DNA from: Paenibacillus sp. DMB20 | GTDB lineage: Bacteria > Bacillota > Bacilli > Paenibacillales > Paenibacillaceae | Assembly (NCBI RefSeq): GCF_000987955.1 | Contig: NZ_LAZU01000028.1 | Span: 152,300-216,299, forward strand | Direction of reading: 5' to 3' | Length of the DNA stretch: 64,000 bases | In this document: in pieces, positions 9,901 through 19,102 of the stretch | Layout of the letters: each line of letters starts with the position of its first letter | Numbering within the stretch: the first letter of the stretch is position 1 | Notes under the pieces: generated by a model | The model's database searches: none | Seen by the model: the letters and a program-made list of their open reading frames with translations, nothing else | What the model was told of the DNA's origin: nothing | Program-made: the position numbers and the translations under genes

Positions 9901-9929
9901 TTGACAAACACGCCTGAATTCTTCATAAT
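9901..9929 (+). promoter_or_regulatory. sigma-A type promoter
   Basis: TTGACA (9901-9906), 17-base spacer, CATAAT (9924-9929), upstream of the DUF1450 gene at 9971. Confidence 0.75.
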
Positions 9930-9970
9930 AAATGAACATGTTTTCAAAAAAATAATTCAGGTGATCAGAC

Positions 9971-10219
9971 ATGGGTATCGTTGTAGTGGAAATTTGCGAC
10001 AGCAATTTGATGAGTGCCTTGGATCTCGAACATCTGGAGGAGCTTTACCCTGAGATTGCCGTGCTTCGCGCGGATTGTATGAACCTTTGCGGTTTGTGCA
10101 AGCTGCGTCCCTACGCACTGGTTAACGGGAAACGGGTTTTCGGTAAAACTACCGAGGAATGCATCGAGAACATCAAGGCCGCCATTGAATCCGAGCTGGC
10201 CATTTATCATGAAAATTAA
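9971..10219 (+). CDS. DUF1450 (YuzB-like) family protein
   Basis: 82 aa. It opens GIVVVEICDSNLMS and carries a Cys-rich centre (CMNLCGLC) with a further Cys in TTEECIENI, the signature of the DUF1450/YuzB family of small Firmicute proteins. The cysteines suggest a metal or redox role, but none has been shown to my knowledge. It has its own sigma-A promoter (9901-9929) and its own terminator, so it is monocistronic. Confidence 0.88.
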   Translation: MGIVVVEICDSNLMSALDLEHLEELYPEIAVLRADCMNLCGLCKLRPYALVNGKRVFGKTTEECIENIKAAIESELAIYHEN

Positions 10220-10245
10220 TCGTCGGATGATGATGTTACCATATT

Positions 10246-10279
10246 AAAAGGCATGCCGCGTATCGCGGCATGCCTTTTA
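10246..10279. terminator. bidirectional terminator
   Basis: Perfect 15 bp palindrome AAAAGGCATGCCGCG around a TAT loop. A/T runs on both sides let it serve the DUF1450 gene on the plus strand and trhO on the minus strand. Confidence 0.85.
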
Positions 10280-10309
10280 TATAGATTTTAGTCTTGCTAG
10301 GGACGCGGA

Positions 10310-11203
10310 TTAACCGGCTGCTACGGTCTCTTCGCAGGTTTCGGAACAAAATCCGTGATGAAGCTCTTCGCATTGATCGCAGCAGATATGCTGCAGATGG
10401 CAAGCGTCGTTGGCACAGTTAATGTACCGGTCGGCAGGCTTGCCGCAGTGATGGCATTTTCCAACCACGATATCTTCATCGGTTCGGTTGATTTGCACGG
10501 AAATGCGCTCATCAAACACGTAACATTTGCCGTCGAAAAGACGCCCCTGTACCTCTGGATCTTTACCGTAGGTTACAATCCCGCCTTCCAGCTGGGCGAC
10601 ATCCTTAAAGCCTTCTTTTAGCATGAAGCCGGTCAGCTTTTCGCAGCGGATTCCGCCCGTGCAGTACGTTAGAATGGTTTTATCTTTGTACTGGCTCATA
10701 TTTTCGCGAATCCACTCCGGAAATTCCCGGAATGAATCCACATCCGGACGGATCGCGTTTCTGAAGTGGCCGAGATCATATTCATAATCCGTTCTTCCGT
10801 CCAGAACGATAACGTCATCCTGCTGAAGTGTTTCATAAAATTCTTTTGGCGACAATCGTTTCCCGCTGATAATGTTGGGGTCCAGCTCTTCGTCTACGCG
10901 GAAGGTTACGAGTTCTTTCCGGTGCCGCACAAACATTTTGCGAAATGCATGCCCTTCGGAGGGGTCGATTTTAAATACCATGTCCGCAAACAACGGATTG
11001 GCTTTCATATGGCGCATGTACTCTTCAGTCTGTTCTACCGTGCCGGACACGGTACCGTTAATGCCTTCCGAGGCAACGAGGATCCGGCCCTTCAGTCCCA
11101 GGTCCTTGCAATACTGCAAATGTTCGCTTTGGAACGCCTCGGGATCCGGGATGGGAACGAATTTATAATAAAGCAAAATTTGATATGGAAGTTGTTTCGT
11201 CAT
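10310..11203 (-). CDS. trhO: tRNA uridine(34) hydroxylase TrhO (rhodanese-domain protein)
   Basis: About 297 aa, organised like TrhO/YbfQ/YceA proteins: an N-terminal acylphosphatase-like domain ([19 protein letters not shown]), a rhodanese domain with the catalytic cysteine in [17 protein letters not shown], and a Cys-rich tail ([31 protein letters not shown]) typical of the Firmicute branch. The family makes 5-hydroxyuridine at position 34 of tRNAs. ATG 11203 is preferred to the GTG at 11212 because AGGTG is better spaced from it. It is transcribed away from the ABC operon at 11502. Confidence 0.92.
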   Translation of the reverse strand: MTKQLPYQILLYYKFVPIPDPEAFQSEHLQYCKDLGLKGRILVASEGINGTVSGTVEQTEEYMRHMKANPLFADMVFKIDPSEGHAFRKMFVRHRKELVTFRVDEELDPNIISGKRLSPKEFYETLQQDDVIVLDGRTDYEYDLGHFRNAIRPDVDSFREFPEWIRENMSQYKDKTILTYCTGGIRCEKLTGFMLKEGFKDVAQLEGGIVTYGKDPEVQGRLFDGKCYVFDERISVQINRTDEDIVVGKCHHCGKPADRYINCANDACHLQHICCDQCEELHHGFCSETCEETVAAG

Positions 11204-11345
11204 ATATATCACCTGTTCTATTTTATGGATTTTTGAAAGGCCTGCTTATACTTAGGAAGTACTTATAAAAGTGTAGTGAATTTACGTTACTTAGTCAACT
11301 GAAATGTATAGAAAGTTTACAAGCAAAGGAAGAGAAAAATCCCAA

Positions 11346-11373
11346 TTGACGCGAACCGCATCGTACATATAAA
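11346..11373 (+). promoter_or_regulatory. candidate sigma-A promoter of the ABC operon
   Basis: TTGACG (11346-11351), 16-base spacer, TATAAA (11368-11373), upstream of the substrate-binding protein gene. It would give a leader of roughly 120 bases. Confidence 0.55.
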
Positions 11374-11416
11374 AATATGCATAATAAACCGTTGTTCAAA
11401 TCTATTTTTTTTTGAC

Positions 11417-11444
11417 TTGACGCTTTTATCGATAAAAGCGTCAA
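11417..11444. promoter_or_regulatory. 28 bp perfect palindrome in ABC operon leader
   Basis: Two 14-base arms, TTGACGCTTTTATC and its exact complement, with no loop. It lies downstream of the candidate promoter and 57 bases before the TTG start. No T run follows on either strand, so it is not a normal terminator. An operator or a leader hairpin is more likely. Confidence 0.6.
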
Positions 11445-11501
11445 TGCGGTGTCGCTTTGTGTCGTTTAATCAATGGGTTGTTAAAGAGAGGGGTTATCGG
11501 A

Positions 11502-12537
11502 TTGAAAAAGAACATGTGGTTGTCATTGACTTTGTCGGCTTTGCTCCTGGCATCGGCCGGATGCGGCAACAAGCCTGAAGAGGGAAGCCCTTCCAACGGT
11601 TCGGGAGGGGACACGGATAAGAAGTCTTACTCGATTGCGATCTCGCAATACGTTGAGCACCCTTCCTTGGACGCTACGAGAGAAGGGATCATGGCCGCAC
11701 TCAAAGACGGAGGGATTACGGAGGGCGATAATCTGGAGTTGGATTACAGCAATGCCCAGGGCGACCCTACCAACAACCTGAGCATCGGCCAAAAGCTGAA
11801 GGATACGAAAGCGGATCTGGTCATCGCCATTGCAACCCCTTCCGCACTGACGGTAAAAGACAATGTGACGGAGAAGCCGGTACTCTTTGCGGCGGTTACC
11901 GATCCGCTGGATGCAAAGCTGGTTTCGAATCTCGAAAAACCAGGCGGTAACGTATCCGGTGCCTCCGATACGAACCCCGAAGCAACCAAACAGCTGATGA
12001 AGTTTGTCAGCACGCATTTTCCGAATGTCAAAAAAAGTCGGCATCATTATTAACGAAGGCGAAGCCAATGCCGTCGTGATGTCCAAGACGGCTGAAGAAG
12101 CACTGAAGGAGTACGGCATTGAGCTTATCAAAGCTCCGGTAACCAACACATCCGAGGTGAAGCAGGCTGCCGAATCGCTTGTCGGCAAGGTAGATGCCTT
12201 CTATATCACGCTGGATAATATCGTTGTCAGCGGCGTGGACGCGGTTATCCAGACGGCTAAAGCCAACAAACTGCCATTCTTCTCCAGCGACCGGGATACG
12301 GTGGAAAAAGGCGCATTCGCAACCGTCGGTTTCAAATACTTCGACCACGGTTACCAGGTGGGCCAAATGGCGGTTGATGTGTTGAAGAACGGGAAGAATC
12401 CGGCGGACATGAAAATCACGATTCCGGATAAATTGGACTTGATCCTGAATGCCAAGGCTGCAGCCGATTACGGAATCGAAGTAACGGACGCCATGAAGCA
12501 GGAAGTCAAAGACCCGGACAACAACATCATCGAATAA
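11502..12537 (+). CDS. ABC transporter substrate-binding lipoprotein, TrpX-like (interrupted by +1 indel)
   Basis: Belongs to the ABC_sub_bind family (PF04392), which works with the permease and ATPase that follow. TTG 11502 after GAGAGGGG starts a lipoprotein signal peptide with lipobox LASAGC. The frame breaks in the A7 run 12030-12036; with six A it reads FPNVKKVGIIINEGEANAVV, giving about 344 aa. Streptococcal homologues (TrpX) take up tryptophan, but substrates vary and no T-box is present here, so the substrate is open. A GC-rich hairpin after the gene probably lowers expression of the permease relative to this gene. Confidence 0.85.
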
Positions 12538-12539
12538 CG

Positions 12540-12570
12540 GCAAGGCGCGGACAGGATTGCCCGCGCCTTG
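12540..12570 (+). terminator. intra-operon hairpin
   Basis: AAGGCGCGG / CCGCGCCTT stem with only scattered T after it, between the binding-protein gene and the permease gene. It probably acts as a stability or partial-termination element. Confidence 0.5.
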
Positions 12571-12595
12571 CTTAATCTTAGAGGAGGTCTTGAGC

Positions 12596-13516
12596 ATGTT
12601 TGATTTCATAAGCAAATTGGATGGCCCGATTGAATTGGGTCTGTTGTACGCACTCATGGCGCTCGGCGTCTATATTACGTTCCGTATCCTTGACTTCCCG
12701 GATTTGACCGTTGACGGCAGCTTCACTACAGGCGGGGCCATCGCAGCCGTATTGATTACGGATGGGGCATCCCCCTGGATCGCAACCCTGGCGGCATTTG
12801 GAGGGGGCATGCTTGCCGGGATCTGCACAGGCTTGCTCCACACGAAGGGCAAGATTAACGGACTCTTATCCGGGATTATCATGATGATTGCTTTGCACTC
12901 CATCAATATGCGGATCCTCGGCAAGCCCAATGTCTCGCTCAGCGGAGAGAACACGGTGTTTTCAACGCTGGATCCCATCGTGATCATAGCCATCATCGTT
13001 ATTGCCGGCAAGCTGCTTCTGGATGCTTTCTTCCGGACGGACTTGGGGCTGTCCCTTCGGGCTACAGGCGACAACAAACGGATGATCCGAAGTTTTGGGG
13101 TGAACACCGATATTACGACGGTTCTGGGGCTGAGCATCTCCAATGGTTTGGTTGCGCTATCAGGTGCGTTTGTGGCCCAGCAGTCCAGCTTTGCGGATAT
13201 CAGCTCCGGGATCGGAATGATTGTTATCGGGCTTGCTTCCGTCATCATCGGAGAGGCTATCCTTGGAACGGGAACGGTATTCAGAACCACGCTTGCGGTC
13301 GTTCTCGGCTCCATCATTTACCGGATCGTCGTGGCGATTGCCTACGAGGTTAAATGGTTTGAAGCCTCTGACCTGAAATTGATCACCGCCGTGATCGTGA
13401 TCGTCGCCCTCGTTGTGCCGACCATCCGCAGGACCCTGAAGCAGCAATCCATGGCACGGAAGCGTTCCGCGCAAATTTTGGCCGGGGACGGAAAGACCGA
13501 GGGAGGTGCGGTATAA
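12596..13516 (+). CDS. ABC transporter permease (TrpY-like)
   Basis: About 306 aa with eight or more hydrophobic segments, of the BPD_transp_2 type. ITFRILDFPDLTVDGSFTTG near the start and LGLSLRATGDNKRMIRSFGV in the cytoplasmic loop that meets the ATPase are typical of permeases paired with PF04392 binding proteins. ATG 12596 follows GAGGAGGT; the upstream in-frame codon at 12557 is inside the intergenic hairpin. The stop overlaps the ATPase start (TAATG), which indicates translational coupling. Confidence 0.9.
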   Translation: MFDFISKLDGPIELGLLYALMALGVYITFRILDFPDLTVDGSFTTGGAIAAVLITDGASPWIATLAAFGGGMLAGICTGLLHTKGKINGLLSGIIMMIALHSINMRILGKPNVSLSGENTVFSTLDPIVIIAIIVIAGKLLLDAFFRTDLGLSLRATGDNKRMIRSFGVNTDITTVLGLSISNGLVALSGAFVAQQSSFADISSGIGMIVIGLASVIIGEAILGTGTVFRTTLAVVLGSIIYRIVVAIAYEVKWFEASDLKLITAVIVIVALVVPTIRRTLKQQSMARKRSAQILAGDGKTEGGAV

Positions 13517-14310
13517 TGCTGAACATGAACCATGTGTCCAAGCTGTTCAATCCGGGTACCGTGGATGAAAAAATTGCGTTGACAGGGGTAAATCTTCATC
13601 TCAAGCCGGGAGATTTCGTTACCGTTATCGGAAGCAACGGGGCGGGAAAGTCCACCTTAATGAATATCATCTCCGGCGTCATGAAGCCGGATGCCGGGGA
13701 GGTCAGCATTGACGGCAATTCCATCGGTCACCTTCCGGAATACCGGCGCAGCCGGTGGATCGGCAGGGTATTCCAGGATCCGATGGCGGGAACGGCTCCC
13801 CATATGACGATCGAGGAGAATCTGGCGATGGCTTACCGTCGCGGTGCCTCGCGGGGATTAAGCATTGGGGTAACCGCCGTCAAACGCAAGATGTTCCGTG
13901 AACAGCTGACCCGTCTCGGCATCGGGCTGGAAAACCGGCTGCGCGCCAAAGTAGGCATGTTGTCCGGCGGTGAACGCCAAGCGCTTAGCCTGCTGATGGC
14001 GACGTTTACGAAGCCTCAGATCCTGCTGCTGGACGAACATACGGCGGCCCTTGATCCGGCTCGTGCCGAATTAATCACTCGCCTGACGGAGGAGATCGTC
14101 CGCGAGCTGAAACTGACCACGTTGATGGTTACCCACAACATGGAGCAGGCGATCCGTCTCGGCAACCGCCTTATCATGATGGACAAGGGGTGGATCATCC
14201 TCGACGTAAGCGAAGAACGCAAAAAACATCTCACCGTCGAGCAGCTGCTCGGCGAATTTGAACAAATCAGCGGACATAAGCTGTCCGATGACCGGTTGAT
14301 GCTTGGCTAG
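13516..14310 (+). CDS. ABC transporter ATP-binding protein (TrpZ-like)
   Basis: 264 aa. Walker A GSNGAGKST, signature LSGGERQALS and Walker B ILLLDEHTAALDP with switch His in VTHNMEQA. The Walker B region reads DEHTAALDP rather than DEPTSALDP, which is usual for this subfamily. It overlaps the permease stop by one base and ends the operon ahead of a terminator. It powers uptake of the same unknown substrate. Confidence 0.92.
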   Translation: MLNMNHVSKLFNPGTVDEKIALTGVNLHLKPGDFVTVIGSNGAGKSTLMNIISGVMKPDAGEVSIDGNSIGHLPEYRRSRWIGRVFQDPMAGTAPHMTIEENLAMAYRRGASRGLSIGVTAVKRKMFREQLTRLGIGLENRLRAKVGMLSGGERQALSLLMATFTKPQILLLDEHTAALDPARAELITRLTEEIVRELKLTTLMVTHNMEQAIRLGNRLIMMDKGWIILDVSEERKKHLTVEQLLGEFEQISGHKLSDDRLMLG

Positions 14311-14360
14311 GATTTGTTTTTCGAATGCCGGCTTTCCAGCCAGTAATACCGGTATTTCGC

Positions 14361-14397
14361 AAACCGCATCGATATGATGCGGTTTCTTCCGTTTTTT
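14361..14397 (+). terminator. terminator of the ABC operon
   Basis: AAACCGCATC / GATGCGGTTT stem with a short loop, followed by a T-rich stretch including T6. Confidence 0.75.
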
Positions 14398-14578
14398 CCG
14401 CTTTCGTTCCAATCACACCCCTGGCGAATTGCATCGAATCTTGAAGAGAACTTGCCTATGAAAGAGAATCGGATGGATTCGTTGAGGTTTTTCGAAGCAT
14501 AAGAGCGGTTGCCGTAAAGCTTCAAAGTATGATAAGTTTATTTTTACATATTGTTACATAGTGAGGAGTTTACAAAAA

Positions 14579-15802
14579 ATGGCTTCGACGCAAACAACAC
14601 TAGAGAAAGATGGGCAGCGTACCGCTCAAAAATGGCTGATCTTCGCGGGAGTCATTTTAATAGCCGTAAATTTGCGGGCCGGGATTACTTCCGTCGGTCC
14701 TTTAATCGGGATGATTCGCGAGGATACGGGTATTTCCAATGCGCTGGCCGGAATGCTGACGACCCTTCCGCTTCTGGCGTTTGCCATATTGTCCCCGCTG
14801 GCGCCGGGTTTTGCCCGGAGATTCGGCATCGAATCGGCACTCCTGCTCAGCATGGTCGTGTTAACCGCAGGCATCTGGATCCGGTCGGTTTCGTCCCCGT
14901 GGACGCTTATGCTTGGAACGGCTCTGCTCGGTTCCGCCATCGCCGTAGGGAACGTCCTGCTTCCAAGTTTGATCAAGCGGGATTTTCCCCGAAGCATTGG
15001 CTTATTGACGGGAACCTATTCCATGTCCATGAATTTGCTGGCCGCTGTTGCGTCCGGAATCAGCATACCTCTGGCCGTTCAGGCAGGTTTGGGATGGCAG
15101 GGGTCCCTTGCGGTCTGGTCGGCGCTGTCGGTATTGGCGATCCTGGTCTGGACGGTGCAGCGTAAACAGCGTGCCGAGGTAAGCGGGTCAACGTCTGCGG
15201 TGAAAGGGCAGAGCTTGATTCGCTCCCGCATGGCTTGGAATATCACCTTGTTTATGGGTCTGCAGTCCTTTACTTTTTACTGCAATATTTCCTGGCTTCC
15301 CGAAATCCTTCACAGCCAGGGGCTCGATTACAGCTCGGCTGGATGGATGCTCTCCATACTGCAATTCGTCAGTCTTCCGTTTTCATTCATTATTCCCGTG
15401 CTGGCCGGACGCAGACCCAATCAGCGTCTGCTTGTGTTCTTATCCGCTTTATGCATGTTTACGGGATATGTCGGACTGTTCTCCGGTCTGCAATCTTTAA
15501 ATCTGTTGTGGGTGATGCTGGTCGGGATCTCGGGCGGGGCCAACTTCAGTCTGTCGCTGATGTTCTTTACGCTGCGAACGCGCACGGTACATGAAGCCGC
15601 CGCGTTATCCGGCATGGCGCAGTCGCTGGGTTATCTTCTGGCGGCCGTCGGACCGATGCTGATCGGTTACATGCATGATTTCACCGGCGGATGGAAGACA
15701 TCGCTTCTCATCTTGTCCGGTGTCGTGGTCCTGCTCTTCTTTTTTGGCATGGGGGCGGCTAAGCCGGGGTATGTATCCTCAGGTGCCGAGAAGAAGGCAT
15801 AA
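14579..15802 (+). CDS. MFS transporter, CynX/NimT family
   Basis: About 407 aa with twelve predicted membrane helices. The opening ILIAVNLRAGITSVGPLIGMI is highly typical of the cyanate/nitroimidazole (CynX/NimT) branch of the major facilitator superfamily, and PLAPGFARRFG and LTGTYSMSMNLLAAVASG fit the same branch. Most members have unknown substrates. ATG 14579 is about ten bases from GAGGAG; a GTG at 14561 overlaps that site and is rejected. It is monocistronic, with a shared terminator downstream. Confidence 0.88.
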   Translation: MASTQTTLEKDGQRTAQKWLIFAGVILIAVNLRAGITSVGPLIGMIREDTGISNALAGMLTTLPLLAFAILSPLAPGFARRFGIESALLLSMVVLTAGIWIRSVSSPWTLMLGTALLGSAIAVGNVLLPSLIKRDFPRSIGLLTGTYSMSMNLLAAVASGISIPLAVQAGLGWQGSLAVWSALSVLAILVWTVQRKQRAEVSGSTSAVKGQSLIRSRMAWNITLFMGLQSFTFYCNISWLPEILHSQGLDYSSAGWMLSILQFVSLPFSFIIPVLAGRRPNQRLLVFLSALCMFTGYVGLFSGLQSLNLLWVMLVGISGGANFSLSLMFFTLRTRTVHEAAALSGMAQSLGYLLAAVGPMLIGYMHDFTGGWKTSLLILSGVVVLLFFFGMGAAKPGYVSSGAEKKA

Positions 15803-15840
15803 AATGCACGCGACCTTTTTTTGGGAGAACTGAACAGATT

Positions 15841-15879
15841 AAAGAATCCCCGTTCCTGAATTTGCGGGGATTCTTTTTG
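15841..15879. terminator. bidirectional terminator
   Basis: AAAGAATCCCCG / GCGGGGATTCTTT stem between two convergent genes, with A and T runs on the outer sides. Confidence 0.8.
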
Positions 15880-15889
15880 TATCGATACG

Positions 15890-16163
15890 TCAAGAGTCTT
15901 GCTCCATATCCGTCTGGATGGATTCATCGGCTCCGGCGTGATCCCTGCTCCAATCCTTATGCAGAGATCTGTTTTCATAATCAAACCGGTTCGGCGGGCG
16001 TTGATCGGCTCTCCAGGGACTGCTCTTGCCGAGAGACGACTCAAGGCTGGAACCGTAAGGCCCTTCCGGGAATTCCTCGGCAACCAGGTCGTTGCGCTGT
16101 GACTCTACCGTTGAGACATCGGTGTATTTGTCGCGGTTTTCTTTTTTTGAACGGTGTGCTCAT
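15890..16163 (-). CDS. small hydrophilic protein, about 90 aa (interrupted by +1 indel)
   Basis: Minus-strand ATG (16163) follows CAGGAGG. The frame MSTPFKK breaks in the run 16142-16148 (A7 on the coding strand); with six A it continues ENRDKYTDVSTVESQRNDLV, then EEFPEGPYGSSLESSLGK and RADQRPPNRFDYENRS, ending in TDMEQDS at TGA. Length is 3n+1. The protein is polar, without membrane segments, Pro/Ser/Asp-rich and probably unstructured. I do not recognise a family. Its position against a bidirectional terminator and its strong ribosome binding site support a real gene. Confidence 0.6.
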
Positions 16164-16354
16164 CTTGTTTTCCTCCTGCATAGCTTTAAGGTACCATTTA
16201 ATTAGTACTTTTTTAAGTTTTCCCCCGGGCTCAAGGATCATTCATTTTATAGATGCATTCGTAAATAAAGCCATGTTTACACCGGGTTAATAATAAACGG
16301 GTAAAATACAATTACAGACATTTGAATTTAACGGACAGGAGGTCATAACAGCCT

Positions 16355-17563
16355 GTGAACGGAAAAGTCGAAGTAAACAGTCAGTCCCGACCCAATCGGC
16401 TGCGGCTGCTGAATGAGGTTTGGTGGACGGCGTTGAAGCTTGGAGCAACTTCTTTTGGCGGACCGGTCGCGCATTTGGGGTATTTTCACGATACCTATGT
16501 GAAACGAAAAAAATGGATGGACGAGCGAACTTACGCGGAACTGGTCGCTCTATGCCAGTTTTTGCCCGGTCCCGCCAGCAGCCAAGTAGGCATCGGCATC
16601 GGGATCCGGCGGGCGGGAATGATCGGTGGTTTGGTGGCATGGCTCGGATTTACGCTTCCGTCCGTTCTGCTTCTCATCGCTTTTGCTTACATATTACGGG
16701 GGGTTGATGCCTCGGCCCAGGGTTTCGTACAAGGCTTGAAATTGGTTGCCGTAGCCGTCGTGGCCCAAGCTGTGCTCGGCATGGGAAACAAACTTGCATC
16801 TGGACGGGTAAGGGCCGGCATGGCTGTCGGCTGCATGGCTCTTGTTCTGCTTTGGCAAACCCCGTGGGTTCAGGCTGCATCCATCGCCGCATCCGGAATG
16901 GCGGGATGGCTGCTGTTCCGTGAGGAGAAGGAAACGCCAGCGATCGAAGATAAGCCTCTTATCGGACGGCGTACAGGTTTTGCTTGTCTTGCTCTTTTTG
17001 CGGTTCTGCTTGCAGGGCTGCCGCTGTTAACCGAATGGACCGGCGGCAATCCATGGATTTCGCTCATCGACAGCTTTTACCGGACCGGGTCGCTTGTGTT
17101 CGGGGGAGGACATGTGGTTTTGCCGCTGCTGGAGACGGAGACGGTCGCGAAAGGCTGGATCAGCCATGAGGATTTTGTAGCCGGATACGGAGCGACGCAG
17201 GCGGTACCGGGCCCCTTGTTTACTTTTGCAGCTTATCTCGGCGTGCTGATTCAAGGTATTCCCGGAGCAGTATTGGCGATTTTGGCGATTTTTCTCCCGG
17301 GATTTCTTCTGGTTGCCGGGGCCATGCCATTTTGGAGCGGACTCACGGGAAATAAAGCCCTTCAAGGGGCTATCGCAGGAATGAATGCGGCGGTGGTAGG
17401 TATTCTGTTTGCTGCTTTATATGACCCGATATGGACTTCCTCCGTCCATACCCCTTTGGATTTTGCACTGGCCGCCGTTTTGTTTGTGATGCTCGCGATC
17501 TGGAAGCTTCCGCCCTGGGCGGTGGTATTGGCCGGAGCTATTGCGGGACAGCTTCTGTTCTAG
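16355..17563 (+). CDS. chrA: chromate transporter (ChrA family)
   Basis: 402 aa with two homologous CHR halves, the long-chain form of the family. The first half holds LGATSFGGPVAHLGYFHD and FLPGPASSQVGIGIG, the second VFGGGHVVLPLLE and TQAVPGPLFTFAAYLG. Members export chromate, giving chromate resistance, although many chromosomal copies have other or unknown anion substrates. GTG 16355 follows AGGAGGT. It is a single-gene unit closed by a terminator at 17589. Confidence 0.93.
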   Translation: MNGKVEVNSQSRPNRLRLLNEVWWTALKLGATSFGGPVAHLGYFHDTYVKRKKWMDERTYAELVALCQFLPGPASSQVGIGIGIRRAGMIGGLVAWLGFTLPSVLLLIAFAYILRGVDASAQGFVQGLKLVAVAVVAQAVLGMGNKLASGRVRAGMAVGCMALVLLWQTPWVQAASIAASGMAGWLLFREEKETPAIEDKPLIGRRTGFACLALFAVLLAGLPLLTEWTGGNPWISLIDSFYRTGSLVFGGGHVVLPLLETETVAKGWISHEDFVAGYGATQAVPGPLFTFAAYLGVLIQGIPGAVLAILAIFLPGFLLVAGAMPFWSGLTGNKALQGAIAGMNAAVVGILFAALYDPIWTSSVHTPLDFALAAVLFVMLAIWKLPPWAVVLAGAIAGQLLF

Positions 17564-17588
17564 CGAAAATACGGGGATTTATCCAAAG

Positions 17589-17617
17589 CTTTGGCGAACA
17601 TGCGCCAAGGTTTTTTT
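17589..17617 (+). terminator. terminator of chrA
   Basis: CTTTGGCG / CGCCAAGG stem followed by T7. Confidence 0.85.
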
Positions 17618-17733
17618 GTTCATCCTTGATTCGGCAAGGAGTAAAAAAGGCGGGTTTTGTTTAATGTATAGGGTGACAGGCGGCTTGGGAAAACCAAAAG
17701 TCAATAACTCCGGATAAGAGGAAGTGAACATTA

Positions 17734-18643
17734 ATGTTTGATTGCATCATTGTGGGCGGGGGGATCGCCGGCTTGCAGGCGGCCATTCAGCTTGGAAGGT
17801 ACAGTGCGTATAATGTCGTGGTGATCGATAAGGGAACCGGACGTTCAACCTTATGCCGGAGCTATCATAATATTTTGGGATGGCCCGGGGGGATACCCGG
17901 CGAAGAATTGAGGAATCGCGGGCGGGGCCAGGCTGAGAGCTTCGGCGTGACCTTTCGACGGGATACGATCGTTAAAGCCGAGACCATAAAGGACGGTTTT
18001 GTACTATCCGGCGAAAGCGGCAAGTTGTATGAGGGGAGAATGCTACTGCTCGCGACGGGGTTGACCGACCGTTTTCCCGACATTCCGGGGCTGGTTCCGA
18101 CTCTCGGAAGGACGGTCTATGTATGCCCCGATTGTGACGGGTACGAGGTGCAGGACCGGAAAACCATCGTGATGGGCGCGGGCAACCCGGGGGCGGACAT
18201 GGCGATTCTGCTGCGGGACCGTACGCCGGACATTACTTACGTGAATCACGAACAGACGCCTGTTGATCCGGGACGGATGGAAGAAATGGAAACCAGGGGA
18301 ATAACCTATGTGGACAAAAGCATTGCCCGGATTCTTTTGAAGGAAGATGGTCTGATCCAGGGGGTCAGCCTGGGAGACGGATCGGTCCTGCCGGCGGAAC
18401 GGGGGTTTATTTCTTTTGGCGGCAACCAGGTCCATTCGGAGCTTGCGGTACAGCTGGGAGCGGAAATTGAACACAACCGGCATGTAAAAGCCGATCCAAG
18501 GACGAAAATGACAAACATTCAAAAACGTTTGGGTGGCCGGGGACTTAGGCGTTCACTCCGAACTCGCCACCGTAGCCATGGGGGATGGCGCTACAGCCGC
18601 GATATGGATTAATAAGGCATTAAAAAAAACGTTCGGCAGGTAA
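17734..18643 (+). CDS. NAD(P)/FAD-dependent oxidoreductase, thioredoxin-reductase-like (interrupted by +1 indel)
   Basis: The N-terminal FAD site is CIIVGGGIAGLQAAIQLGR, the second Rossmann fold TIVMGAGNPGADMA, and the family C-terminal FAD block VWVAGDLGVHSELATVAMGDG. The last only appears after removing one A from the A5 run 18521-18525, which extends the protein to about 302 aa, ending at TAA 18643. The pair in VYVCPDCDGYEV matches the CxxC position of thioredoxin reductases. The electron partner is not known. Without the correction the frame ends at 18612 with a nonsense tail. Confidence 0.87.
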
Positions 18644-18680
18644 ATCCCAACAAAAATGATCGGAAAACATAAAATTAGGA

Positions 18681-18709
18681 TTGCGTTATTCGACACGGTG
18701 TATTATGAT
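18681..18709 (+). promoter_or_regulatory. metE: sigma-A type promoter of the metE riboswitch transcript
   Basis: TTGCGT (18681-18686), 17-base spacer, TATGAT (18704-18709), about 50 bases before the riboswitch. Confidence 0.65.
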
Positions 18710-18759
18710 GATCTAAATTATAGGCGACTATAATGTGATTTTTTTTAATTGAATGATGT

Positions 18760-18935
18760 GGGAACAGGTGCGGGGGTTTTACGATCTCTGCTTAAAAGGG
18801 AAGTCCGGTGAAATACCGGCGCGGTCCCGCCACTGTAACGGAAGAGTTTAGGGCTTTGACATGTCACTGATCCGATGGATCGGGAAGACGGCCTCAAGAC
18901 GATGACCCGGAAGCCAGGAGACCTGCCTGTTCTGA
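18760..18935 (+). ncRNA. cobalamin (adenosylcobalamin) riboswitch
   Basis: The closing stem GAACAGG (18762-18768) pairs with CCTGTTC (18926-18932). Inside are the conserved blocks GGGAAGTCCGGTG, CCGGCGCGGTCCCGCCACTG and the B12 box AGCCAGGAGACCTGCC (18912-18927). These are the hallmarks of the B12 riboswitch. It lies upstream of metE, the B12-independent methionine synthase, so cobalamin should turn metE off. The expression platform between 18936 and 19102 is not resolved by eye. Confidence 0.95.
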
Positions 18936-19102
18936 CAACACTGCTGTACCTACGGGAGATAGGGAGGTGTTAAGAAGCGGCGCGTCGATTTTAAAGTATG
19001 CGGGGCATCTTTACCTATGTCTATAGGGGGAGGTGTCCCTTTTCGTGTTTGTCCATCGGAGAGGGATATAGAAACCGTCAGACTGATTATGGAGGGGAAG
19101 AA

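Noticed and set aside
11213..11501. T-box riboswitch before the TrpXYZ-like operon
   Set aside because: Looked for the T-box sequence (GGGTGGNACCGCG-like) and an antiterminator; neither is present and the leader is too short.
15862..16290. 142-codon plus-strand open frame
   Set aside because: It overlaps the better supported minus-strand small gene and a terminator, and its start is inside the terminator hairpin.
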